Of a stretch of 64,000 bases of DNA, positions 34,371 through 41,824 are shown one piece after another. The stretch is from JANNYA01 sp031422315 (GTDB taxonomy: Bacteria; Pseudomonadota; Gammaproteobacteria; Xanthomonadales; SZUA-5): the NCBI GenBank assembly GCA_031422315.1, contig JANOQN010000065.1, positions 1 through 64,000 on the forward strand, written 5' to 3'. Within the stretch, counting starts at the first letter, position 1; every line of letters begins with the position of its first letter. Below the pieces are notes generated by a model, which worked only from the letters and a program-made list of their open reading frames with translations, ran no database searches and had not been told where the DNA came from. The position numbers and the translations under genes are program-made.

Positions 34371-35141
34371 ATGCCTTGGACTTTCGCTCACCCTGCCATC
34401 ATGCTGCCGCTGCGGCAATGTTTCCCCCAACCGATTTTTTTCACAGCAGCGATCTTTGGCAGCTTGATGCCTGATTTCAACTACTACCTTGACACCCGCG
34501 TGCCAGCCATGTTCGGTTGGGGCAGCCATAGCCTAGTTGGCAGTGCGCTTTTGGCCTGTAGCCTTGGATTGCTGTGTTTGGCGCTGGTGATGTGGAGCGC
34601 AGCAATCTTGTGTGCACCGTTGCCAAACCCGCATCGAGGCAAAGTGTTTGCGACGCTGCAATCGCTGCAATGGCCCAGCACTTTGTTTACTTGGCTGGCG
34701 CTATTCGCATGTTTGATACTGGGCGCTTGGAGCCACGTGTTTTGGGACGCTTGGACGCACCGCACAGGTTATTTTTCTCAGCTTTTAAGCCTGCATCAGG
34801 TGATCTATGGCACTCCGATTTTTCGTTGGTTACAGCACGCGAGTACTGTGTTTGGTTGTGCGGCGTTAGCCTATGTTTATAGTCAAAGCAAACCAAGTAC
34901 GAACCAATTCGAAGGGCCAGCTTTGCGCGAGGCTATTTTTTGGTCAAAGGGATATGGCTTCATCTTGCTAGTGGCAATCACCACGATTGCAGCTGCCGCA
35001 TTAGGTTGGAGTGACGCCATGCGCGCCGAATCAGTCTATTTTTGGCGTGTGTTCTATTTTCGCTCAGCCGTTGCTGGCACGCAGATATTAGGAGTGCTTT
35101 GGCTGGTTTGCGGAGCGCTTCGGTTATGGCAGGAAAAGTAA
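34371..35141 (+). CDS. DUF4184 family membrane protein
   Basis: A 256-residue integral membrane protein of family DUF4184 (distantly related to membrane-bound metal-dependent hydrolases). The N terminus MPWTFAHPAIMLPL with SLMPDFNYYLDTRV and GWGSHSLVGSALL near 40-60, then HVFWDAWTHRTGYF near 122-135, carry the family's conserved His and Asp residues. About six hydrophobic helices are present. The function is unknown. Preceded by the hairpin-rich gap, it stands alone. Confidence 0.85.
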   Translation: MPWTFAHPAIMLPLRQCFPQPIFFTAAIFGSLMPDFNYYLDTRVPAMFGWGSHSLVGSALLACSLGLLCLALVMWSAAILCAPLPNPHRGKVFATLQSLQWPSTLFTWLALFACLILGAWSHVFWDAWTHRTGYFSQLLSLHQVIYGTPIFRWLQHASTVFGCAALAYVYSQSKPSTNQFEGPALREAIFWSKGYGFILLVAITTIAAAALGWSDAMRAESVYFWRVFYFRSAVAGTQILGVLWLVCGALRLWQEK

Positions 35142-35249
35142 GCTTCCTAGCCGAACCCGCATTAGCCGTTGCATTTTGTTACACAGAAGCGTGAGCCCTA
35201 AGCCCTGGATTTACTGCTTTAAGCGCTAACACCCAAACTTGGAACACTC

Positions 35250-37196
35250 ATGATTCGCCAAATCTTTGCGCTTGCTTTGCTTTACACAAGTCAATCGCTG
35301 TGGGGGGCGACCTACGTAGTCGACACCACGATCGACAACACTTCAACGCTGTTTTTACAATGCACCGCCGCGCCGAATAACTGCTCACTGCGGGGCGCCG
35401 TCCAAAAAGCCAACGCCAATCCTGGGCCGGATGTCATTGAATTCAACGTACCCGCAATCGATGATGCAGGCTGCGATTCGGTTAGTGGCGGCTGCCGCTT
35501 CAACCTGTCAGGCATGCCACTTAGCGTCTCTGAAGCCGTCAGCTTTGATGGCTATACGCAGCCCGGCGCGCAGGCCAATACGATTCCGGCGAGCCAAGGT
35601 GAAATGAATGCGTCTTTGAAGATAGAGCTTCTAAACGGCGGTGGCTCGGCAATCTTGGTTGCGCAGCAAAATGGGGGATTGATCGATGGATTATTGTCGG
35701 TGCAAGGGCTGATTTTTGGCGTACATACCAACGCGATCGGGGCGACGAATCTTCGCAGCCTTACCGTACATGGCTGCTGGTTTAATTCGGCGTTAAACGG
35801 CCAGGTGGTCGACGGTGGCGGCTCGCTAACTTATGTCACCAATGGCGATTCGGGCACCCCGTATATTGTCCGAATCGGCGGTCTGCTACCCGAACAGCGA
35901 AACTGGTTTCCCAATGGCAATGTCAATCTAACCCCGCGTGCTTCTTTCAATCAATCGCCCACGTTCGATATGCGAATTGAAGGCAATCTTTTCGGGGCAG
36001 CCCGCGATGCTATGACATCCGCTAGCGCAGCAGCGTTTCGATTCTATTCTGGGATTTCTTTTAGCCCACCGCCTGCCCCAAATTCGCTGCTGTTGATTGG
36101 CGGAACTGATCCAAACGCCCGCAATATTTTTGCCGGGATAGGCTATGGAATCGTCGGCGGCGGAGTAAATAACAACGTCGCAATTGTCAAAATCCAAGGC
36201 AATTACTTTGGCGTCGGAAAGGATGGCGTGACATCGATTCCGCTGCAATTCGGAGTCGACGCTGAGGGCGCAACTGTGGGTGGTCAAGCGCTAGGCGAAG
36301 GCAATCTTTTCGTGGGGAATCCATCGTTAGTCAAAGCAGCTTCAAAAGGCGTGACTAGCCCTGGACGTATGCGCGTGTTGGGCAATCGATTTCGCAACCA
36401 CCTTGAGTGCGCGCTTTGTAATCCTGAGGAAGGTAGCACTTTCCTGCGCCCCAATGATCCAGGTGATGCAGATGCCTATGGATTCACCGGAAACACCCTA
36501 CAAAACTATCCAGAAATTACCGCCGTTAGCCAAAACGGTGCGCAGTTAAGCGTTACCTATCGCGTCACTACCGCCTCTACAAATGCCGTGTATCCGCTTG
36601 ATATTGAGTTTTACAAAGCGGCTGGCTGGGAAGGCGAGGAAATTCTGGGACGCGATGTTTACAGCACGCCGGAGCTTGAAAAAACCGTTGTGCTGACCAT
36701 CCCGGCGGGCACTTCGTTCAACGCGGCAAGCGATATGGTGTTGGCAAGCACCAACGCCGCCGCGCCTTTAGGTGGCTTCAGCCGGTTTAGCTGGCACCCT
36801 ATCGTGTTGACATTTTTGGGCAACGCGCCGCTGTCGTTAAACACGCCCACCAGCGTTCGCGTACGTGCACAATCGATTTGGAGCCCGTACACGCCGCGCG
36901 GCCAAGTCAGCATTGATTTTGGCGGCTTAGGCGGTGGAACGCCCTGCACGCTGAATTTACAGCCCACGGCAAACCCCGGCGTTGCCGAAGGCAACTGCCA
37001 AATAACGGCAACTTCGATTCCTTTTAGCGGCATCTCGCAGCTGACTGCCAGCTTTCGCGTGCAAACCGGCATTCCCTTCGGCGGTGAAGATGGCCGAGTT
37101 GCCATCGCCATGCGAAATGCAGCGGTAATTCAAGACAACCTTTTTTGCCACGGTTTTGAAGATAATTCGAACGGTACTTGTAGGCCGTTGCCGTAG
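35250..37196 (+). CDS. Secreted CSLREA-type protein with internalised GFE tail
   Basis: A 648-residue exported protein. Signal peptide MIRQIFALALLYTSQSLWGA is followed by TYVVDTTIDNTSTL, then APNNCSLRGAVQKANAN, the CSLREA-type N-terminal domain often leading into right-handed beta-helix repeats. Gly/Asn-rich repeats with GNLFGAARD, GNYFGVGKDG and GNLFVGN recur in the middle, as in a beta-helix. It ends NLFCHGFEDNSNGTCRPLP: the GFE tail motif followed by a 12-residue extension and framed by two cysteines. The role is unknown; surface or secreted adhesive/enzymatic functions are possible. Confidence 0.8.
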   Translation: MIRQIFALALLYTSQSLWGATYVVDTTIDNTSTLFLQCTAAPNNCSLRGAVQKANANPGPDVIEFNVPAIDDAGCDSVSGGCRFNLSGMPLSVSEAVSFDGYTQPGAQANTIPASQGEMNASLKIELLNGGGSAILVAQQNGGLIDGLLSVQGLIFGVHTNAIGATNLRSLTVHGCWFNSALNGQVVDGGGSLTYVTNGDSGTPYIVRIGGLLPEQRNWFPNGNVNLTPRASFNQSPTFDMRIEGNLFGAARDAMTSASAAAFRFYSGISFSPPPAPNSLLLIGGTDPNARNIFAGIGYGIVGGGVNNNVAIVKIQGNYFGVGKDGVTSIPLQFGVDAEGATVGGQALGEGNLFVGNPSLVKAASKGVTSPGRMRVLGNRFRNHLECALCNPEEGSTFLRPNDPGDADAYGFTGNTLQNYPEITAVSQNGAQLSVTYRVTTASTNAVYPLDIEFYKAAGWEGEEILGRDVYSTPELEKTVVLTIPAGTSFNAASDMVLASTNAAAPLGGFSRFSWHPIVLTFLGNAPLSLNTPTSVRVRAQSIWSPYTPRGQVSIDFGGLGGGTPCTLNLQPTANPGVAEGNCQITATSIPFSGISQLTASFRVQTGIPFGGEDGRVAIAMRNAAVIQDNLFCHGFEDNSNGTCRPLP

Positions 37197-37355
37197 GGTT
37201 TTGAACCGTTGCGCTCAATCTTGCGTTGGCAGGTTTAACGTTTCAGCGTCAGAATCCGTTCGGGATTTTCAATTTGTTGAATACCGCGAAATACGTCAAT
37301 TCTTACTTATGGCCGCGCTATGCTATTTTACTAGCGCTATTTTCCGGAGGAAGTC

Positions 37356-37601
37356 ATGTCAACGGTATCCAAGATGATCACGCTTTCCCAGCACCAGGAT
37401 GGTTGGATTAAAGCCCAAATCACTGCTGGAAACTACACCAGTGACAGCGAGTTTATTCACGCGCTGATACGCCGGGATCAAGAGCGGGTTGCGGAAATCG
37501 AGGCAATTCAAACGGCGCTCATCGTAGGTGAAAACAGTGGCCAAGCCGTTTCATTCGACGTGTCCGCATTTAAGCAACGGATGCGCGCTGAGCTTGGCTG
37601 A
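37356..37601 (+). CDS. parD: ParD-type antitoxin
   Basis: An 81-residue antitoxin with an N-terminal ribbon-helix-helix-type DNA-binding part (MSTVSKMITLSQHQDGWIKA, then GNYTSDSEFIHALIRRDQ) and a C-terminal toxin-binding tail (FDVSAFKQRMRAELG). The strong ribosome site GGAGG lies 6 bp before ATG 37356. It probably represses its own promoter with ParE as co-repressor. It overlaps the toxin gene by 8 bp. Confidence 0.92.
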   Translation: MSTVSKMITLSQHQDGWIKAQITAGNYTSDSEFIHALIRRDQERVAEIEAIQTALIVGENSGQAVSFDVSAFKQRMRAELG

Positions 37602-37884
37602 GTTTCGCCTAGCACCCGCTGCAGAACGCGATCTCGAAAGCATCTGGCGTTACACCCAGTCACGTTGGGGCACCAACCAGGCTGATCGCTACACCGATTG
37701 CTTGGTGAACGCTTTTTCTAAGTGGGCGAATTCGCCCACTTCAGCCGCTCGATGCGAGCATATCCGAGCCGGATACCGCAGAGGTAATGTGGAGAGCCAT
37801 GTAGTTTACTTCCTAACCATGGACTACGGCATTAGCATCGTTCGCGTGCTGCACAATCGAATGGATCCGGCTTGGCATTTATAG
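37594..37884 (+). CDS. parE: ParE/RelE-superfamily toxin
   Basis: A 96-residue toxin of the ParE type, expected to inhibit DNA gyrase. Family pattern: FRLAPAAERDLESIWRYTQSRWG at the N terminus, HIRAGYRRGNVESHVVYF with the conserved Arg/Tyr strand, and VRVLHNRMDP at the end. The TTG at 37594 gives the usual N terminus (LAEFRLAP) and overlaps the parD stop by 8 bp; the frame is open further upstream within parD without conserved sequence. Translational coupling to parD is likely. Confidence 0.9.
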   Translation: MAEFRLAPAAERDLESIWRYTQSRWGTNQADRYTDCLVNAFSKWANSPTSAARCEHIRAGYRRGNVESHVVYFLTMDYGISIVRVLHNRMDPAWHL

Positions 37885-37939
37885 GCAGTAGCGTGCAATC
37901 AAAATACTGACTTCGAGATAAAGCACGTCAAGCCACCCA

Positions 37940-38488
37940 TCAAACCCTCACCTCTAACTCTCTAGCCAGCCACAGCTTGGCATACAGCCAATCGCGCTTT
38001 GCAGTAGCCGGGGAAATCGCGAGCGCTTCGGCTGCTTCCTCTAATGACAGGCCAGCAAAGGCGCGCAGCTCGGCTAGCTTGGCGGCGCGTGGATCGTGTT
38101 CGTGCAGCCGAGTTAATGCGCTATCAAGTGCCAGCACATCGAAGGGGTTGCTGGCTTCGCTTGCATCTAAACCGCTAAGCGTGACGCGCTCACCCGCTGC
38201 GCGCTTGTCTGCTTTTTTAGCAAGCGCATAGTTCACCAAAATGTGCCGCATGGATTTACCCACCAGCGCTAAAAAATGCTGCCGCTGCGCCGGCACCACT
38301 GCGCCCTGCAGCTTGAGCCAGGCTTCGTGTACTAATGCGGTAGGCGAAAGCGTGTGATTGCGGCGCTCAGCGCTCAGGTGCTTTCGGGCAATGTGTTTGA
38401 GCTGCTCGTATACCGCTGGCAACATCAAATCAGCATTGGGCTCTGCATCGGCAGCCATCTGATTTTCTTGCTGCGGTGGTTCGGTCAT
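37940..38488 (-). CDS. ECF-family sigma factor, kinase-linked type
   Basis: A 182-residue sigma factor of the TIGR02999-like group. Region 2 contains LPAVYEQLKHIARKHLSAER and TLSPTALVHEAWLKLQG; region 4 is LRAFAGLSLEEAAEALAISPATAKRDWLYAKLWLAREL with the standard RDW. The ATG overlaps the stop of the upstream kinase gene as ATGA (38485-38488), so the two are translationally coupled. Such pairs are thought to link protein phosphorylation to promoter choice. It is the intact counterpart of the orphan sigma at 3049-3582. Confidence 0.93.
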   Translation of the reverse strand: MTEPPQQENQMAADAEPNADLMLPAVYEQLKHIARKHLSAERRNHTLSPTALVHEAWLKLQGAVVPAQRQHFLALVGKSMRHILVNYALAKKADKRAAGERVTLSGLDASEASNPFDVLALDSALTRLHEHDPRAAKLAELRAFAGLSLEEAAEALAISPATAKRDWLYAKLWLARELEVRV

Positions 38489-41091
38489 GGCGCGTTTTTC
38501 CCTTTGGCGATTTGTTGCGCTTCCAGCAGTAGCGCCTGCGCTTTTTTAATCGGCGGCGCGTCCATGCCATACACCGCCTGCAAGCTTGTAATCACCGATG
38601 GTAATTCTTGCAGGACGCGCTCAGGCTTGCCTTGCGCTAGCCACAGCTTTGCGCGCTCGGCGGTCATTTCCAACAAGGATGGATTGTCAGCACCGTATGC
38701 CACCGGTGCGTCTGCAGCAGCGCGCTCCAGCAGTTTTTCAGCAGCGGCAAGCTCGCCACGTGCTAGCAGCAGCAAGCCATAGCGATGCCGCGCCGGAATC
38801 ATCGTCCAAGCGTCCTTTTCGCGGCCGCTGTTGATAATTTCAAGGAAATTGCGCTCGGCTTCAGCGATTAAACCCGCCTGCCACTGCGCGGTGGCAAGCC
38901 AGCCCTGTGCGTAGTAACCAACGTCGCTGTTTTTATGCGCATCAAATGCCAGCTGCAGCGGTGCAAGCGCTTCATTTTCCCGATTAGCTTTAATCAATGC
39001 CACGCCTAACGCGACTCGCGAATATAAAAGCTCAATGTGCTCAGGCTTATAAAGCTGTAGATCAACCGCTAGAGATTTTTCTAGCGCAATAATCGCAGGG
39101 CTGTATTGATGCATGCCCATATACAGCACGCCCAAACGCGAGTAAGCACCGCTGACATCTGGGTGAATATCGCCCTTTTGCGCAAGCGCGCTTTGCAACA
39201 GCTGCTGCGCAAGCGGAATGTGCTTAAGCCCCGCCTTGCGCCATTTCACCACCACGCTCAGGTAAGCACGCGCGGCCGCATCTAATGCCTGCTGATCGCC
39301 CTGCTTTTCAAGCCGCGCCAAGGTCGCTTCAAACTGCGCTAGCGAAGGCTCAATTTGCAGCTGCATCTGCAAGATATGTGCGCGAAACAGCTCAGCCTGA
39401 GTTTTTTCCGATGCGCTCAGATACGGATTAACCAGTGCAGGCGAATCAAATTGCGCCAAAAACGCCTCAGGCGTCAGCTTATTAACGTGTTGTACGGATT
39501 GCCACTGCGCTTGCAGTGCGAACAGCTCCGAGCTAGCGCGAAGCTCAGCGTCTGGCTCGGCGATTCGGGCAAGCGCGGCGTTTGCGCGTTTAGACAGCAT
39601 CAGCGCATCATCGGCGCGATCCAGTGCAAGCATCGCGCGCCCTAGCGTAATGTCCACCCGCGCGGCTACTGCTGGATCGGCTGGCATCTGGTAGTTGGCT
39701 TTCAATGCGGGCTCGATGACTCCCAAAACCGTCGGCGTTTTGCCTTTGGCCTGCGCTGGGTCAATGGCGGTCAGCAATCGATCTAAAAACTGCGTGACCG
39801 CTTGCGATTCCTCAGATTTACGCACCGCAATCACCCGCTGACGCGCCTCTTGCTGCGCGGCAATAAACGCCCAGCTGGCGCCGCCCAGAATGCTCGCGAG
39901 TGAGATCGCCGCCGCTGTACACAATGCAAGATTGCGGCGCACGAATTTCTTAGCAGCGACCCATTTGCTGGGCGCAATCGCCAAAATCGGCCGATGCGCC
40001 AACACATTTTGCAAATCTGCTGCCAGCGCATCCACGCTGCTGTAGCGCGCTTCCGGGGCTTTTTCCAACGCTTTTAGGATGATGGTTTCTAGATCACCGC
40101 GAATCAGCTTGCGAAATTGCGGCCAAAGCGCGCCGAGCGGGCTTTGCGCAAGCTTTGAAGGCGGCGTAGGCTCGGTTTGCACCGCCGCAAAGGCGAGCTC
40201 AGACGGGAATGTGGTGTTTTGCCCGTACGGCATTTGCCCGGTTAGCAGCTCGTATAAAATCAGCCCAAGCGCATAAACATCGGTTGCGGTGCTGACCGGC
40301 AGGCCTTGAACTTGCTCCGGTGTGGCGTAGCGTGGCGTAAAAAAGCGCTGTTCTGGCTGAGTGGCAAGCGCGGGTTGGGCATCAACATCCAGCGCTTTGG
40401 CGATACCAAAATCCAGCAGCTTAAGCACGCCATCACGCCGGACCAGCACATTGGATGGCTTTAAATCGCGGTGTACGATCAGCTTGCGGTGCGCATATGC
40501 CACCGCATCGCAGAGCTGCAAAAAGATCCGAATGCGCGCTTTAAAGTCCAGATTTTCGACAAAATTATCCAGCGGTACGCCATCGACCCATTCCATCACG
40601 AAATAGGGCCGGCTTTCGCTATCCAAGCCCGCATCAAACAAGCGCGCGATATTGAGGTGATCCAGCTGCGCGAGCGCGTGCTGCTCCTGGCGAAAGCGCA
40701 GCAGCGCGTGCGCGTGGCGAACCCCAACGCTTAAGCATTTGATCGCTGCGCGGCCACGAAATGCACCATCGTTGCGCTCCGCTAAAAAAACCTCACCCAT
40801 GCCGCCTTTGCCGATGAGCTCCAGCAGCTTCCAGGGCCCGATTTGATCGCCCTGCGCCACGCTATCGGAAGCTTCCGCTTGCTCAAGTGCGGCCTGCGCC
40901 TGCTGTAGGGCTGGCGCTGCGGTCTGGGTTTCCCGTGCGTGCAAGAGTAGCGAAGCCAATTCGGCTTTTTCCTCAGGCGTAGCGTCAAGCGCTGCAATAG
41001 CCGCTTGCCACTGCGCTGGCGCAAGTGCCAGCAGCGCCTCCAGATTGGATTTCAATACGGCCTGATTGATATCGGACATCACGGTGCTCAA
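38485..41091 (-). CDS. Membrane Ser/Thr protein kinase with TPR sensor domain
   Basis: An 868-residue Hanks-type kinase. Gly-loop GKGGMGEV (94-101), catalytic Lys118 in AAIKCL, HRDLKPSNVLV (207-217), DFG (227-229) and the YATPEQVQG activation/APE-like segment are all present, so it should be active. A single membrane helix lies near 386-411 (LALCTAAAISLASILGGASW), placing the kinase inside. The C-terminal 440 residues form TPR-like helical repeats, presumably periplasmic. Kinases of this build accompany ECF sigma genes; here the sigma gene follows with an ATGA overlap. Possible internal start at residue 5. Confidence 0.93.
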   Translation of the reverse strand: MSTVMSDINQAVLKSNLEALLALAPAQWQAAIAALDATPEEKAELASLLLHARETQTAAPALQQAQAALEQAEASDSVAQGDQIGPWKLLELIGKGGMGEVFLAERNDGAFRGRAAIKCLSVGVRHAHALLRFRQEQHALAQLDHLNIARLFDAGLDSESRPYFVMEWVDGVPLDNFVENLDFKARIRIFLQLCDAVAYAHRKLIVHRDLKPSNVLVRRDGVLKLLDFGIAKALDVDAQPALATQPEQRFFTPRYATPEQVQGLPVSTATDVYALGLILYELLTGQMPYGQNTTFPSELAFAAVQTEPTPPSKLAQSPLGALWPQFRKLIRGDLETIILKALEKAPEARYSSVDALAADLQNVLAHRPILAIAPSKWVAAKKFVRRNLALCTAAAISLASILGGASWAFIAAQQEARQRVIAVRKSEESQAVTQFLDRLLTAIDPAQAKGKTPTVLGVIEPALKANYQMPADPAVAARVDITLGRAMLALDRADDALMLSKRANAALARIAEPDAELRASSELFALQAQWQSVQHVNKLTPEAFLAQFDSPALVNPYLSASEKTQAELFRAHILQMQLQIEPSLAQFEATLARLEKQGDQQALDAAARAYLSVVVKWRKAGLKHIPLAQQLLQSALAQKGDIHPDVSGAYSRLGVLYMGMHQYSPAIIALEKSLAVDLQLYKPEHIELLYSRVALGVALIKANRENEALAPLQLAFDAHKNSDVGYYAQGWLATAQWQAGLIAEAERNFLEIINSGREKDAWTMIPARHRYGLLLLARGELAAAEKLLERAAADAPVAYGADNPSLLEMTAERAKLWLAQGKPERVLQELPSVITSLQAVYGMDAPPIKKAQALLLEAQQIAKGKNAP

Positions 41092-41169
41092 AAAAGCCGA
41101 ACTAGATCATAGCAAACAGGTGTAGCAAGGACTTTCTCTCGCGAGGCGGCGATGGGAGACATCATCAGA

Positions 41170-41186
41170 GAACCTCCAAAAAACCC
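41170..41186. repeat. GAACCTC-A(n)-CCC dispersed repeat
   Basis: GAACCTCCAAAAAACCC ends at the stop codon of mntP. The same pattern occurs as GGAACCTCAAAAAACC (51507-51522) and inverted as GGTTTTAGAGGTTC (51612-51625). The function is unknown; too short to call a mobile element on its own. Confidence 0.45.
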
Positions 41187-41725
41187 TACACAAACAGCAT
41201 CTTCAAACCAATCAAAATCAATATGATGCCGCCCAATAGTTCAGCCTTGTTCTCAAGCTGGGTGCCGCTTTTTTCGCCAACAAAAACGCCGATATAGCTC
41301 AACACACAGGTGGTGATGCCAATTACAAGGCACGCAATGAGCGCATTGACGCTCAGCAAGTTCAAAACAAAGCCCGCTGCCATCGCATCGATACTAGTTG
41401 CTACGGTCAGTACCAACATGACCTGATGCGTAATATGTTTTAACTCGTCTTCAATGCCGGCGCGCAATGACTCGTAAATCATTTTGGCACCCAATGTTGC
41501 TAGCAAGGTAAAAGCGACCCACGGCGCATAGGCCGCAACCCAGCCTAAAACGCCCTTCCCTGCCCAATAGCCAATCAGCGGCATCAAAGCTTGAAACAGC
41601 CCAAAATAGCCAGCGGCCATCAGCGCCAATTTTTTCGAGTCTTTCTTTTGCTTCGCGCCTAGGCCTATTGAGATGGTGAAAGCGTCCATGCTTAGAGCAA
41701 CTGCAAGTAAAAATACTTCTAACAT
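41186..41725 (-). CDS. mntP: Manganese efflux pump MntP
   Basis: A 179-residue inner-membrane Mn(II) exporter with six predicted helices. The two symmetric metal-site motifs are seen: ALSMDAFTISIGLGAKQ at about 9-25 and ATSIDAMAAGFVLNLL at about 110-125. The GKGVLGWVAAYAPWVAFTLL and GGIILILIGLKMLFV ends are typical. Length matches the family. It stands alone. I looked for a yybP-ykoY-like manganese riboswitch in the 100 bp upstream and saw none; the terminator at 41771-41805 lies there instead. Confidence 0.95.
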   Translation of the reverse strand: MLEVFLLAVALSMDAFTISIGLGAKQKKDSKKLALMAAGYFGLFQALMPLIGYWAGKGVLGWVAAYAPWVAFTLLATLGAKMIYESLRAGIEDELKHITHQVMLVLTVATSIDAMAAGFVLNLLSVNALIACLVIGITTCVLSYIGVFVGEKSGTQLENKAELLGGIILILIGLKMLFV

Positions 41726-41770
41726 TTAAGCGCCTTGAATTAGCAACATTAGAAGCATGCACTAGCCAGC

Positions 41771-41805
41771 CAACAAAAAACCCGCCAGAAGCGGGTTTTT
41801 TGTTG
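41771..41805 (-). terminator. Intrinsic terminator
   Basis: CAACAAAAAACCCGC (41771-41785) pairs with GCGGGTTTTTTGTTG (41791-41805) around a 5-nt loop. With runs of A on one side and T on the other it can work in both directions. It lies 20 bp after the stop of the endonuclease gene (minus strand) and insulates mntP from it. Confidence 0.9.
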
Positions 41806-41824
41806 CACACCAGCTAATTAAACT

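Noticed and set aside
41726..41824. Manganese riboswitch before mntP
   Set aside because: The sequence contains only a bidirectional terminator; no yybP-ykoY-type motifs were found.
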